A stretch of DNA of 64,000 nt. It comes from Mycobacterium lepromatosis (GTDB lineage Bacteria; Actinomycetota; Actinomycetes; Mycobacteriales; Mycobacteriaceae). A program made the position numbers and the translations under genes. The notes beneath the pieces are model-generated. The model saw nothing but the letters and a program-made list of their open reading frames with translations, did not search any database and had not been told where the DNA came from. How positions within the stretch are numbered: the stretch's first letter is position 1; each line of letters opens with the position of its first letter. Location: the NCBI RefSeq assembly GCF_000975265.2, contig NZ_CP083405.1, positions 3,162,001 through 3,226,000 of the forward strand. Direction: 5' to 3'. Below, in pieces: positions 33,315 to 44,412 of the stretch.

Positions 33315-33780
33315 CCTTACCTCCTCCCTTTGGGTACCAATCTCGCTGAGGCTAACGCGTCGGCTATCAGCCCAGCCAACCTACCCACTCGAAGCAACCA
33401 CAAATAGATCTACTGACAGCTAGGCGGTTAGTTTGGTATCAGCGGACAGGTGGCGATGTTGAAAACTACGAATACTTATTCTTGTTGCTATTTTCACCAT
33501 ACGGAGGTCAACGTCTGCCAAGTTTAGAGTGCTGCGACTTGTTGCAGGCCACCGGCCATAAGAAAAAACTTGTGTCCCAGTTCAACAACATTGAGCAATG
33601 AACCGGGATTGCTTGGTGCGCCAATCCGCGCAATGTGCGCACCAACCGCTCCTCATGCTGGGACAGCAAGCAAGAGGCTCCCCGAGCAAATGATCAACGT
33701 TTGCTAAAACCTGTACTGGGTAGATGGCAACTAACTAGAGTAACGTTGCGTTGACCGCACCATCTCGAAGGGCGGACACC
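33315..33780. other. Intergenic region between oxyS and ldtA
   Basis: About 465 bases between two divergent intact genes, so promoters for both should lie here. No coding remnant recognised. AAGGGCGG, eight bases before the ldtA ATG, is a fair ribosome-binding site. Confidence 0.5.
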
Positions 33781-34533
33781 ATGCATCAAGCGGTTCGTTA
33801 TCTACTGGTTATGGCCGCCATCACCCTGATGGCGGTGGCACGATCAGACAACCCTAGCGTGGCCGCTACCCCTGCACTAAAGCCGACCCCTGGGGTTGCT
33901 TTGGTGTTGCCTACTAACGGCGCGGTGGTGGGTGTGGCTCATATGGTGGTGGCGTTCACCGCGCCAGTGACGGACCGTTTCGCTGCCGAGCGATCGATTC
34001 GAATCACCTCGCCGACCAACATGACCGGCAACTTCGAGTGGCTCGATAGCAATATCGTGCAGTGGATTCCAACCAAGTACTGGCCCGCCTACACTCATGT
34101 ATCGGTAGAGGTTCAGGAGCTGACGACGGGCTTCGAAACTGGTGACACGTTGCTCGGCGTTGCCAACCTGTCCACGCACACCTTCACCGTAAGCAGAAAC
34201 GGAGAGGTACTCCGTACCATGCCGGCGTCCATGGGTAAGCCCACCCGTCCGACACCGATCGGTACGTTCACCGCATTGTCTAAGGAGCGAACCGTCGTGA
34301 TGGACTCACGAACCATCGGTATTCCGCTAAGTTCTCCCGAAGGGTATTTGATCACCGCGTACTACGCAGTTCGCGTTACCTGGAGCGGCGTCTACGTGCA
34401 CTCAGCCCCATGGTCGGTGAACTCACAGGGCCACACCAACGTAAGTCATGGGTGTATAAACCTAAGCCCAGACGACGCCTCATGGTATTTTAACATCGTT
34501 AACGTCGGTGACCCTATCGAAGTGGTGGCCTAA
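33781..34533 (+). CDS. ldtA: L,D-transpeptidase LdtA
   Basis: 250 residues from the ATG at 33781; an in-frame TTG ten codons upstream (33751) is rejected because this ATG has the better ribosome-binding site and gives the M. tuberculosis LdtMt1 length (251). LdtA makes 3->3 cross-links in peptidoglycan outside the membrane. A signal sequence (YLLVMAAITLMAVA) precedes an Ig-like domain (about 30-120) and the YkuD catalytic domain with GVYVHSAPWS and NVSHGCINLSPDDA; Cys225 is the nucleophile. It is the target class of carbapenems. Intact. Confidence 0.95.
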   Translation: MHQAVRYLLVMAAITLMAVARSDNPSVAATPALKPTPGVALVLPTNGAVVGVAHMVVAFTAPVTDRFAAERSIRITSPTNMTGNFEWLDSNIVQWIPTKYWPAYTHVSVEVQELTTGFETGDTLLGVANLSTHTFTVSRNGEVLRTMPASMGKPTRPTPIGTFTALSKERTVVMDSRTIGIPLSSPEGYLITAYYAVRVTWSGVYVHSAPWSVNSQGHTNVSHGCINLSPDDASWYFNIVNVGDPIEVVA

Positions 34534-36632
34534 CTCGAGACAACTGCGGTGTCGCTATGCGAGACACACAACTTGTGCGGACTACCGGGCGCAGGCGCGT
34601 TAGCCGTTCGACTTCATAACCGAAATAGTCACCTCACAGGTTGCAAAGGTGTACGGCGACTAGCGGTCCGACGACGTGATGAACTCACACGATGACGGGC
34701 TCTTCCCGGAGGTGTTCGTGGACTGGCTACTCGAACCTGGCCACGACATCCAACGGATCGATGATTATGACCAATAGCTAAGACTTTTCGAAGCCGCTAT
34801 GCTGACTTTGTTTTACAAACAGAGTCAGCAGTCAGCCCTTTAATCGCTTATCGTAATCCGGGGCAGACGAACGATGTTATGCGAAAACAGTCCAGACAGT
34901 CAAAATGAGTGCGTATAAAATATATTTCGCATCCATCGCCGTATTTGATCGAACAAGTACGTTACAGATCTGCGGTTACTTGACCTGGTTTAACCCGCAA
35001 TCATGCGGGCAGCGCAGTACTTGCGTGGCCGCTAGCTTACCGAAGAAAATCCGACATTCGGATCTAAATCTAAAACGTGCAGCAGTTGGGTAAGTCGTTG
35101 AATTGGTCGGCGATCCACAACAGCAGCGGAATGACGGATGCGACCACCGCGCCGTCAGCACGTGGTTGATTGAAGTCTTGTCCTGGAACCGCGGCTCCTC
35201 GTTGGTCTAGAACTGGACATCCGCGCCCTGCTTGCACCAAGCATGTCCGAGTAGGGTTGGGGTGCGTACACAGTACCAGCGGATCGTACTAATTGCTGGC
35301 TATGAATACCGGGAAATTTTTGACTTATAGTGTCCGATCAACTATATATCGAACAACTTCTTGAACGGCTCTTAATTGACAAGTTTGTCCATATCGTCGA
35401 TGAAATATCTCGGAGATTCCGTAACTGGAATTTGAGCCGCTTTTCGCCGATGCATTGGTGGAAGATCTTGACCAGTAAATCTTCACCGTGCAGAGCCAAC
35501 AACGCATGAATCGCAGCTGCCAATTTCGGGTAGTTATAAATGACCTCATGGAGCAAAACCTGCCGCGCCGAACAAGGCGTTGTCGTCGACATAGTGCAGG
35601 ATTTCTGACCATGTTGGCGGACGATACCCAAGAACGGGCACCCACTACATTTCGACCCGGGTAGGCTGACGCAAGTGCGTCCGTTGAGGCCAGCCTTGGC
35701 TGTAGCCGAGTCCTCATAGTCGGTCATGACCATGAAGACCCGCGAACTACCAGCGTGGCTACGAACGAATTTTTCGTAGTTAACCATGCAGTATAACCAC
35801 GGTAACCAGTGTATGCCCTGGCTGAACAGTCGTGACAGCACGCAGTGGTACCCTAACCCTTGATGCTAGGGCCTTAGTCGAGCAGCGAGGATGACCCTTT
35901 TCCGGGGCCAGGGATTATCCGGGTCGAAGTGCGGGCCGGTTTATCGGCGACCAGCCGACCGCGAGGGTTGGTGTTGCGGTGGCCGGCAGTACTGCATGAC
36001 ATCGGCAAGATGTCCAGACGGCCCGAGGACTAGCCCCATTGGCTCGGTGCGGATCAGATCGGCCGGGCTGACCGGGCGACAACAGGTCGTGTGGTGTGTA
36101 AGACTCCTCGAAACTGATTTCGATAGCTCTTGAAATAAAAATGGTCTTCTGTGTGTCCCGGCGGACAATACTTCATTAAAACTATGATAACACAAATTAA
36201 GCCAAATGCGGTTGCGGAAAATTGGCCTTAAGTTACCCGAAGCATGGTCGGAAGACTACCGAGGCCATCAACCCCTAACGAACGGAGCCGGGTAGGAAAA
36301 ACCGCAGCTAACTGGGCAATCCATTCTTTCATCACGGCAGCTTGCTGCCGCCGATATGGGTTACAACGCCTTGGACTGATCGGATGGTCGGGCGCGCTGT
36401 CGAATTTAAGATTAACGAACACTTTGCCCGCGATAAATAGCAACAGCGGCTGGCGGCGAATTGCTGGTGCAGACCGAGCGATTACCATTGGTAGTCCGTT
36501 ACTACGAAAAGTTGGCAGGAACACAAGGGGACGGCAAACATGGCCACACAGGCCCATAGTCGGCAGGTGCTTCACCACCTATGGTGTTGTGCAGCAACGC
36601 ATAAACTCTGATTCACAGGTAAGGAGCTCGAG
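34534..36632. other. Decayed region with an unidentified minus-strand pseudogene
   Basis: Where M. tuberculosis has Rv0112-Rv0115 (heptose genes) I recognise none of them. The minus strand at about 35090-35850 reads as a decayed protein in joined frames: NYEKFVRSHAGSSRVFMVMT, LPGSKCSGCPFLGIVRQHGQ, LLHEVIYNYPKLAAAIHALL, HGEDLLVKIFHQC and LKFQLRNLRDISSTIWTNLS. I cannot name the family. The plus strand at 34680-34780 has a short string [20 protein letters not shown]. Another minus-strand piece at 36228-36578 is also unplaced. Confidence 0.4.
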
Positions 36633-37320
36633 ATGACGGCCGTTGTGGCGCGTGCTGGGCGGTTCGACCGTTACGGAGGCCTTAGCTTGTTATACCTAGC
36701 GGACATCTGTATGCCGGCTCCTCGGCTTGGCGAGTTAGTAGCCGAAAGTAACACAGACGGCATCAACCCCGGAGCAGAAGCCAGCAGTGTTAGCGCGGTG
36801 CATGAGATCTTCCCCGTCGAGTTTGCGTTCAGTGAGGGCAAGCGACCTTGCCAGCGTAGTAACCGCCGAGTTGCCTGACGTCACCTAGTTCTTCGTCGGC
36901 GACGAGGTCCCGGGTGCAGCTTCAGCTGCCCCAGCCACGCCACTCGCACCGGTGTTCCATTGGGGCAGTTTGATCTCGCAACATCCCTTAATTGAGTTGG
37001 AAGGTAGCTGGTTAACTGTATGTTGTCGGGGGCGACGTTGGCAGCCTTGTCGTGCAGTTGTTGGTCCTGCTCAAGGCGCGAGTGCTTGACATTGTAGGGC
37101 TGAGCAACGCCGACTGGGTGCGCTCGTATGGCGTCATCCGGATCGCCTACGGAAACGTTTCCAGGGGCTGGCCAAATCGACTGCGGAAGACGGTGCCGAA
37201 CGGAATCGACGCGTTAATCGACTTGTATATCCTACCTACGTTCAGCTCGCCGTGGATCTTAACGTAGCTCTGGAATGGGTCGGCAACCACCGTCTTGTAC
37301 AGAGTGACGTCTCAAACTGC
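36633..37320 (+). pseudogene. NADPH:quinone reductase-like (zinc-type ADH family) pseudogene
   Basis: Starts at an ATG after GGTAAGGAGC with MTAVVARAGRFDRYGGLSLL and YLADICMPAPRLGELVAE, the typical opening of quinone oxidoreductases, continues HEIFPVEFAFSEGK, then in other frames VGDEVPG (36895), LVVQLLVLLKARVLDIVGLS (37045-37100), NADWVRSYGVIRIAYG and AVPNGIDALIDLY-like text at 37190-37230, and YVQLAVDL near 37235. Frameshifted several times. The normal role is NADPH-dependent reduction of quinones or carbonyls. Confidence 0.75.
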
Positions 37321-37328
37321 CCAGCACG

Positions 37329-39134
37329 CTAGCCGATACCGAACTGGCCAACTTTAACCACAACCAACACACAGGCCAGCACCAAATAACCGCGTAGCAT
37401 CAACAGCCCTGCCCGACGCGCAGGTGACATGACGGGCCGATCCAGGGTTGCTAAGACGGGCATGGTCCAGTTTGCGCGACGCTCGTCACACAAGGCCCTT
37501 CTTTCAGCACGCGTCAGTTTAGCCAGCGCATCGAACTGCGCTTGCTCAGAAACCGATCGACTAGGCTGCTGCACGATGCCCGCCGCGTCGCGTCGCTCAG
37601 CTAACCAACCGACCGCAACGACAGCGGCCGCCCCGACAACGCCAAGCACGGCGGCGGCACCCAAGCCACCCACCATCGTCGCTGTCGATAAGTTGGGGAA
37701 GAATGTCACCACGGTCAACATCAGCGACAACACCACCAGCGACCACACGATCATCCACGCAAGAACATTCTGGCGTGCGGTGTTCACCCACGGACCCAGC
37801 ACTGGGCGGTCATTGCACAGCAGCACCAAAAACACAGTTGCCGAAGGTAGCAACACTCCAGCGAGCGCCTGCACACCTTGGGTGATGAGACCGAGGATGT
37901 GATCAGGGCTAAACGCTACCACAGCAGATATTCCAAGAAGCGCTGTGTAACTAGCATAAAACAATGGGGCTTCGGTAATTTTCCAATGCAGCGAATGCGG
38001 CTTGCCCAGAGCGTCGCCAAGTGCATAGGTAGTGGCGAGCCCAACGACATTTGCACCGATCAACGACGCATCCAACAAGATGATCGCAAACAATACACCG
38101 ATCGGATGCCCGACGTGGCTGGACAGGTGGTACGCCACCGCTCCCGCATCAGTGAAGTTGCCAGCGTCAGCCGTACCTGCGAGCCCGAAAGCGGTTGCCG
38201 ACATCAGGGCGATAGCCCCCGCCACAGCGCCAATGATACCGATAACCAAATCAGCTCGGCCATAGTGCATCCAGCGCGGCGTGATGCGTTTGTCAACCAC
38301 ATTGGACTGTTGAAAAAACAATTGCCAAGGCGCCACCGTGGTGCCCACAATCGCTATGATGACCAGCAACACAACGGAGGTCGGGGAGTCCGGCTTGCCG
38401 GGTAATGACGGCATGAGTCCGTGCAGGCTCGGACCTAGAGCAGGATGCACCGACAACACCAGCGGAATGACAGCGACATTTACCGAAATCAGCATGAACA
38501 TCACTTGCTCCCAACGACGGAATGAGCCGCCAGCGACCACCGCGAACAACAGCACTGCGGCAGCGGGTATAGCGATCGACTTCGGGCAACCCAAAAAGCC
38601 GAGCGCCAATGACACACCGATGAATTCGGTGACGATTGTCAACGCGTTGAGTATCAACAGGTCACCAACGCTGAAAGCACCCCAAAACTTACCGAACCGC
38701 TCGAAAATCAGCCGCGCATGTCCAACCCTGGTGACCGCACCCAACCGGAGCACCATCTCCTGGTTGACATATAGAACCGGGACCATCAGCACCAACGTCC
38801 ACAACAAATTCATCCCGTACTTCTGTCCGGCCTGTGCGTAGGTAGCGACACCACCAGCATCGTTGTCACCAATCATCGCAATCAGTCCCGGACCTGTGAT
38901 GACCATCATCAATCGAAGTTGTTGCCAACGACTGCGGCCCGCATGAGTGACGTCCCGCCCTATGCGGCCAAACGCGCCAACGATGTCACCAACGTGCGCG
39001 GAATCCAACACCGATGAGCCGGATGTGTCGGGTGTTACCCTCGGTGTAGCACAGTTTTTGACACACATAATACCGTCACCGGTGGTAGGCGGAACCGCTA
39101 CGACATTGATTGCATCAGTAGAGATGGAAGGCAT
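37329..39134 (-). CDS. Nramp-like divalent cation transporter with divergent metal-site motifs
   Basis: 601 residues, a polytopic membrane protein with about 11 predicted helices and roughly 75 extra residues before the first one. It belongs to the Nramp/SLC11 superfamily (GPGLIAMIGDNDAGGVATYA, residues 81-100), but the helix-1 motif DPGN of true Mn/Fe transporters is replaced by DNDAGG (90-95), and the helix-6 MPH motif by TTVAPW (265-270). The family pattern GDNDAGG..TYAQAG marks a distinct bacterial clade, so the usual MntH label may not fit. The start is uncertain: ATGs at residues 1 and 23 are both possible. There is no counterpart of this size in M. tuberculosis, whose MntH has about 430 residues. 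Confidence 0.8.
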   Translation of the reverse strand: MPSISTDAINVVAVPPTTGDGIMCVKNCATPRVTPDTSGSSVLDSAHVGDIVGAFGRIGRDVTHAGRSRWQQLRLMMVITGPGLIAMIGDNDAGGVATYAQAGQKYGMNLLWTLVLMVPVLYVNQEMVLRLGAVTRVGHARLIFERFGKFWGAFSVGDLLILNALTIVTEFIGVSLALGFLGCPKSIAIPAAAVLLFAVVAGGSFRRWEQVMFMLISVNVAVIPLVLSVHPALGPSLHGLMPSLPGKPDSPTSVVLLVIIAIVGTTVAPWQLFFQQSNVVDKRITPRWMHYGRADLVIGIIGAVAGAIALMSATAFGLAGTADAGNFTDAGAVAYHLSSHVGHPIGVLFAIILLDASLIGANVVGLATTYALGDALGKPHSLHWKITEAPLFYASYTALLGISAVVAFSPDHILGLITQGVQALAGVLLPSATVFLVLLCNDRPVLGPWVNTARQNVLAWMIVWSLVVLSLMLTVVTFFPNLSTATMVGGLGAAAVLGVVGAAAVVAVGWLAERRDAAGIVQQPSRSVSEQAQFDALAKLTRAERRALCDERRANWTMPVLATLDRPVMSPARRAGLLMLRGYLVLACVLVVVKVGQFGIG

Positions 39135-40644
39135 TGGATTCTCGCTATCTCGACGGGCTCGTGCTCAAACAGGTGGGCGACAAGGCACGCTAAACAGGGG
39201 AAATCGCCCGACGCCGGGTGGGTTATAGCAGGACAGACCAGAGTGGTTCTCCGTACTGACCGACGGATAACCGCCTAGCTAGCCGGCTATATATCGAAAT
39301 AGGCATTCGCAACAGACACCGGTCGGCCGGCTCCTGTGAGCCCAGAAGGAGCAGGGTTCCCCGACTTTTGGTTCGCTGCTGCCACGCACGCAACACTGAC
39401 CATCCGGTAACCCTCGTGGCATAGATAACACGTTGGGCGCCAAAAAGATCATAATCGTTCTCCTACCAGGAACCCAATCGGCAGGTGGCATTCAAAATGT
39501 CATACACAATGGCTTTCACAACATCGAGACGCATTTGGGCATGCGCTACAAACGCCACATAGCGATAGAGGCACACGGAACGTCCGAGAAAGCTCAGGCA
39601 GCAGAAAGAACACCGGAACTGGATCGGGACAAGACAATTTTTTTCACACACGGACTGTCACTCGGACTCATCTCGCCCCCACCTCCTCACGGCCGGGACA
39701 CACGCGGTGTCGGCTATAGTCACCTGTACGGAAGAGGCAAAAACATTCAGCAGCAAACCGCCAAACGCACCCCCCTCTCGTCGGAGCTTCGGCACTGCAC
39801 GGCGTATCTGAACCAACGTCCAGAAGCCACTTGAACCCAAACCCTTGGATATAGCCCTGACCTGATCCTTCTCTCGAAGTTTCGAGGGTCTATGGCCTGG
39901 ATCCATGCAGAAACCTCACCCACCGAGGTGCTTGCATTCTCATACTTACACCCGACACCTGGTGCTCGTCAAACGCCTTAGTAAAGAACCCTAACAAGCT
40001 TAGATTGGCATTTATGGCCAGCTGCACGCTTCCAGCGTTTGGTAGAGACCGCCAAATAAAATATCCAGCTAGGGTCGCGGCAGCGCTCAAACCAAATGTA
40101 TGACGAGGAGAAAAGCGAGACGTCGCTGTTACGCTAGTAAGATGGACGAGTTCGAGCAGATGTAGTCGACAAATGCACAAAAACGCGCCGATGCGCTGCG
40201 TGACTTCCGTACATACCAGTATACTCCGAATTCGACCACCGTCATACACATCGCGGTGGCAATACAGCTCACAAAGACAGCGGCGATTAGTCCATTCAGG
40301 TTGCGCTTAGCGCCACCAAGATCGCTGCTGCGAAAAAGCTCAGCAAGACCAGATAAACTACCTGATCACATGTCTAAAAGAAGGCGAGCTTTCGACGCTT
40401 GTAAATATCAACAGAACAGTCGATTTCGTTTGATCGACAGTTACGAAGAAGCACTATCTACCGTAAAACTGCTCAAAACGCAGCTTTCGGTGGGCGAACT
40501 GGGCGTAACTGACAACAGTAACATGCCTGATAACCAGCCACACCTCAATTACACATGTAATCCAGACAATAGCTACATCAGTGTCGATTGCTCCGGCTAA
40601 ATTCCAGAAGCATAAAACTAAGTGGGTGCGGCAGTAATTAAAGA
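39135..40644. other. Long region without a recognised gene
   Basis: About 1.5 kb. A 133-codon open stretch on the plus strand (39433-39834) and 119 codons on the minus strand (39890-40249) have no family match and no clear ribosome-binding site. Judged by composition they are probably chance openings. The leader of the Nramp-like gene lies at 39135-39300; I looked for a metal riboswitch there and did not find a convincing one. Confidence 0.4.
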
Positions 40645-42813
40645 CTACCGCAAAAATTCTTCTAGCCACGGTGTCAACCATTTAACGCCTTCCGGAGTGA
40701 GGTGGACACCGTCGCTACGCACCTTAATTCCGTCGACCTTAGCGGTGTAAAAACCGTCCGGACATAGCTTTTTGTTCAGATCGAGGATCTGTACGTTCGA
40801 ATGTTGACTAACTGTATTACGCAACATGGTGTTCCACTGGTTAACTCGATCCGGCTGATCCTCTGGATACAACTGACCATCGGGCTTTTCGCCGCCGCGG
40901 CTGTAAGGCACCGTGGCAACGACAACTCGAACACCAGAAGAGCCCAGGATATTCAATGCTTGCTGTAACTCCGCATGGAGATAAGCATCGAAGGTTGGAT
41001 CGCCGATGTGGGTCCATTTTCCTTCGTTAACTCGGTCTACCGTCTCCCAGCGACCTATAATCAGCAGAGCGACGTTTGGACGGTCTTTGTTGATCTGCGT
41101 CGACCACCTGATAGGCCAGTTATCACATTCTGGTCGCTGCTCCAGGATTTGGCCAAAATACTGATATGGTGTACCACGCACCAAACTGCAGCCGATGACG
41201 GTGTGGTCGATAAAGGCGAATCCAGGCGTCGGCGGAAGATAGTGCATCCAGGTCCACCCGATCGAATCACCAAATACCGCAACGGTAAACGGCTGGCTGG
41301 GGTCTCGCGTACCCGGAAGTTTTCCTCTCGGCGGGGACGGTGATACGGCCGCTACCGCCGACACTCCTGGCGGCAGAGCAATCTCACGCAAACCCGTTCC
41401 GGTTCCCACCGGAACCACCCACATCGTCGCTGCGGCGGCACTAGCGACAGTGGCCGCAGCCAAAGGCAATAACGGCGCTCGTACCGGTCGCCAGTGGCGG
41501 ATGGGTTGTTCGATCAACCACCAGGATGTTGCAGCCACGGCCACTGTCGCAGCGCACCGAGAGGCAAACAGTGGGACTCCAGACCAGCCGGTGCGCTCGC
41601 CGTTGAGCGCTAGGAAGATCGGCCAGTGCCACAAGTAAATGCCGTACGAAATGGTGCCCAGCCACACCAGCGGGCGTAATGCAAGGAGGCGGGCCACTGT
41701 TCCACGCTGCTCCAATGCCACCGGCACGATCACGACGACGGCCGCAATTGCGACTCCGATCAGCAGGCCGTGGCGGAAGTCAGCGACCCCTCCCGTTGCA
41801 TAGTGTGTAGCCGCCGCCAACCCTGCCAGACCGAGAACCGGTAGGAACCGAGCGATCAGCCGCCCCCACCGAGTCCTAATCAGGCACCAACCACGGTTTA
41901 GCGACGGCCAATCCCGAACCAGCAGAGCCGACGCCGCGGCGCCAACCAGCAACGCTTGCACACGGGTATCGGTGCCGAAATAAATGCGGTCGCGCGTAGC
42001 GTCGCAAACAAGAGCGATGGCGAGTGTGGAGGAAGCTAAAGTTCCCAATGAAGCTAGGACAAAAACAGCCAACCGAATGGCACCGAGGGTCGCGTAGCTG
42101 CGACGCCGCCTAGCCCTAGCGGCCAACAGTAAAGTTACCGCGATCAACAGCAGAGGCCAAACAAGATAGAACTGCTCCTCCACCCCGAGCGACCAGGTAT
42201 GCTGCAGCGGCGAGGAAGGCGCACCTTGCGTGAAATAGTCGGCCTTATGGACCACGAAGCGCCAATTCGCTACCCACAAAAACGCTGCGATCGAATCGTT
42301 CCGTAAGTTGGTTAGCGCTTGGTACGGAAGAAGTTCGCGGGCAACGCCTACAGTGAACACCATCAACACCAAAGCTGGCAGTAGCCGGCACGCACGCCGA
42401 ATCCAGAAGCTGATTAGGTCAACACGCCCCGTGTGTCTCAGCTCGTCAAGCAGCAACGACGTGATCAGAAATCCACTGAGGACAAAAAAGAGGTCGACTC
42501 CGATGAATCCGCCTCTCAGACCGGGGACGCCGCCGTGCTGAGTGAGCACCAACGCAACCGCTATCGCACGAAGACCATCCAGCGCCGGAATGCCATTACG
42601 CCGCCCGGGTTGGTCCCAAATCGTCAGCCGACCAACACGGCGCACAGGAACAACCCATCGAGGCCGCTCAGCAAAACAAGCCGACACGGGATGAATCCCT
42701 CCCTGCTCAGTGTTCGCGGTTAGCGGCCCTGACCACCAAGGCGTCCTGCTCCATAGTTGCTGCCGATACGTCGCTGCTCCTCCTGTTGATCCCCGCAAGC
42801 TTAGATGCGGCAC
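40645..42813 (-). CDS. OafA/YrhL-type membrane acyltransferase with SGNH domain (Rv0111-like)
   Basis: 722 residues. The first ~70 residues are poorly conserved and the start may lie further in; Rv0111 is a little shorter (about 685). An acyltransferase-3 domain of about ten membrane helices begins at GIPALDGLRAIAVALVLTQH and includes GVDLFFVLSGFLITSLL and WSLGVEEQFYLVWPLLL. A periplasmic SGNH hydrolase-like domain occupies the last ~220 residues (VAVFGDSIGWTW block I; SDGVHLTPEG with Asp-x-x-His block V). Such proteins O-acylate cell-wall or surface sugars. The acceptor is unknown. Intact. Confidence 0.88.
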   Translation of the reverse strand: MPHLSLRGSTGGAATYRQQLWSRTPWWSGPLTANTEQGGIHPVSACFAERPRWVVPVRRVGRLTIWDQPGRRNGIPALDGLRAIAVALVLTQHGGVPGLRGGFIGVDLFFVLSGFLITSLLLDELRHTGRVDLISFWIRRACRLLPALVLMVFTVGVARELLPYQALTNLRNDSIAAFLWVANWRFVVHKADYFTQGAPSSPLQHTWSLGVEEQFYLVWPLLLIAVTLLLAARARRRRSYATLGAIRLAVFVLASLGTLASSTLAIALVCDATRDRIYFGTDTRVQALLVGAAASALLVRDWPSLNRGWCLIRTRWGRLIARFLPVLGLAGLAAATHYATGGVADFRHGLLIGVAIAAVVVIVPVALEQRGTVARLLALRPLVWLGTISYGIYLWHWPIFLALNGERTGWSGVPLFASRCAATVAVAATSWWLIEQPIRHWRPVRAPLLPLAAATVASAAAATMWVVPVGTGTGLREIALPPGVSAVAAVSPSPPRGKLPGTRDPSQPFTVAVFGDSIGWTWMHYLPPTPGFAFIDHTVIGCSLVRGTPYQYFGQILEQRPECDNWPIRWSTQINKDRPNVALLIIGRWETVDRVNEGKWTHIGDPTFDAYLHAELQQALNILGSSGVRVVVATVPYSRGGEKPDGQLYPEDQPDRVNQWNTMLRNTVSQHSNVQILDLNKKLCPDGFYTAKVDGIKVRSDGVHLTPEGVKWLTPWLEEFLR

Positions 42814-43574
42814 AAACCAGATACCGGCTAAGACACACCACGGTTTTCCTATGCCGGGCTTCCTATCTGGTCTGGAGCCCTGTTGTCTAGGCCGGCCCGA
42901 TTTACATCAGCACCAACCGACCTGTGGTCTTCGTCCATTTCTGCGGTACTGGCGTCAAAATCGCTACGGCCAGCAACGCATACACCCGTGTCGATCGGGT
43001 ACTCCTGCTGCTCGAGCGTGGCGTACAGACCGCTGGCGTCCGAACACTCATACGTTAAGCACGTCATGTCGTTCAACGACTTGTTGGCGTTTGCAATCGG
43101 ATTGCGATCGCGATCATCGACACTGAGCGGGTGGCTGCACCAAATAACAGACGAAGTGCAATGACTCAGCGTACTAGGCTTCCGTTCGACGGAGGGCGTA
43201 AAGCCTTCCTTTGTCACTGCTCGATGCACTTCTCGGTGTTAACCGAGAACACCCGTTCGCCACCCTATTCGTGCTCCGGCGATACTTATTCCTCCAGAGC
43301 GAGCAACTGGCCGCAATGTCGAGTACGGAACACCAGGTCCTGCAAGTGCAATGGATCTACACGACGTCTGCCAGGCAAGTAGCCCAGATTACGATCAACG
43401 CCCTCTCTGCCTCTCGTATCCGTTGCTCCATGATCCTGCTACAGATACTTAACCAATTGAGTGCCGGCGACAGCGAGGATTCAATGAATATTGACAGAAA
43501 ACTGATCGGAGTACTATGGGTTGTTGGTGCGATCAACTGCACCACCGATGTCTACGCCCACTGCTAGTGAATTC
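42814..43574. other. Decayed region upstream of the acyltransferase
   Basis: Rv0110 (rhomboid) would be expected here by synteny; no rhomboid motif (GxSG) was found. A plus-strand string in joined frames at 43205-43400 (LDALLGVNREHPFATLFVL) is protein-like but unplaced. Confidence 0.35.
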
Positions 43575-44412
43575 ATGGCGCGCTGGTCGATTCGCTACGC
43601 GAGGCCGAACAGCGCACGCCCCGTGATGTGGTGTTGATCGATGGCGATAGACGGCTTAACGGCCGAAGTCTCTGCCAGTCGGCAACGACGCTGGCACATC
43701 CCCGTGGGCGTGGTGATGTCGTTCATGTTGCCTAACTGGCACGAATCCGCAGTAATCTATTTGGCGTCAACGCGGGCGGGAACAGTTGCCGAGCCATTTT
43801 ACCGCAAAACAAGATCTTATAATGCATTTCATCCGCGAATACTCCGACAGCCGGATGGTCTTTGTCCCAGCGTGGTTCGGCAGTCATGACTACACCACTC
43901 TTGTTAGAGTTGGGTGGCAGCCCAGCTACCATCACAACTGTGCTGTTGTACTGGTACGCCGTGATCACGGCGCGGGTCACATCCCGTTCATGTCGTTGCT
44001 TGCTCAGCATACAGTTACCAGAACAATTACCGAAGCTGAACCCCGGCGGAACGTTCGATGGTGGCCGGATCTCCGACTTCCCGATCAAGCTCTTCGCGTA
44101 GGCTGGTGCTTCTGTATCGACGTCGTTAATCCCTAGGGCAACAGCGTATCTCGAGTCAACGGTAGTAACGCGCATGTATGGTTCTACAGAAGCTCCAGTC
44201 ACGACGACCGGAGCACCGAGACTCTGCGCTTATGCTGCAAACACCGATGGCCGCTGCGGTCGGGCCAGTGATCAGCTAGTCTCCTGGTAGATTCATGTGC
44301 CTAGACCGCAAATGCTGTTCGGTTACCAGTAACCAGAAGACGAAGCCGAGTCCTTCGACAGTGAGAGCTCTTCCGCACCGGAGATCCAACAAAGTCCTCT
44401 TCGGAACACTTA
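43575..44412 (+). pseudogene. AMP-dependent synthetase/ligase pseudogene, 5' portion
   Basis: Joined frames read LREAEQRTPRDVVLIDGDRR (43590-43650), PVGVVMSFMLPNWHESAVIY (43703-43760), SDSRMVFVPAWFGSHDYTTL (43845-43900), then after an internal deletion RMYGSTEAPVTTTGAPRLC (44172-44228), the acyl-adenylate A5-type motif. QMLFGYQ and PEDEAESFDSE follow (44308-44365), and FRTGDP-like text to about 44410. There the match stops abruptly and resumes at 46005, so a foreign segment has split it. A fatty-acid or carboxylate CoA ligase; the substrate is unknown. Confidence 0.82.

Noticed and set aside
39135..39300. Possible metal-sensing riboswitch before the Nramp-like gene
   Set aside because: A CCCG/CGGG hairpin exists, but the conserved loops of the Mn (yybP-ykoY) or M-box classes could not be matched.
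39433..39834. 133-codon plus-strand open stretch in a gene-poor region
   Set aside because: No recognisable motif, no ribosome-binding site, low-complexity composition; treated as chance, though a database search could overturn this.
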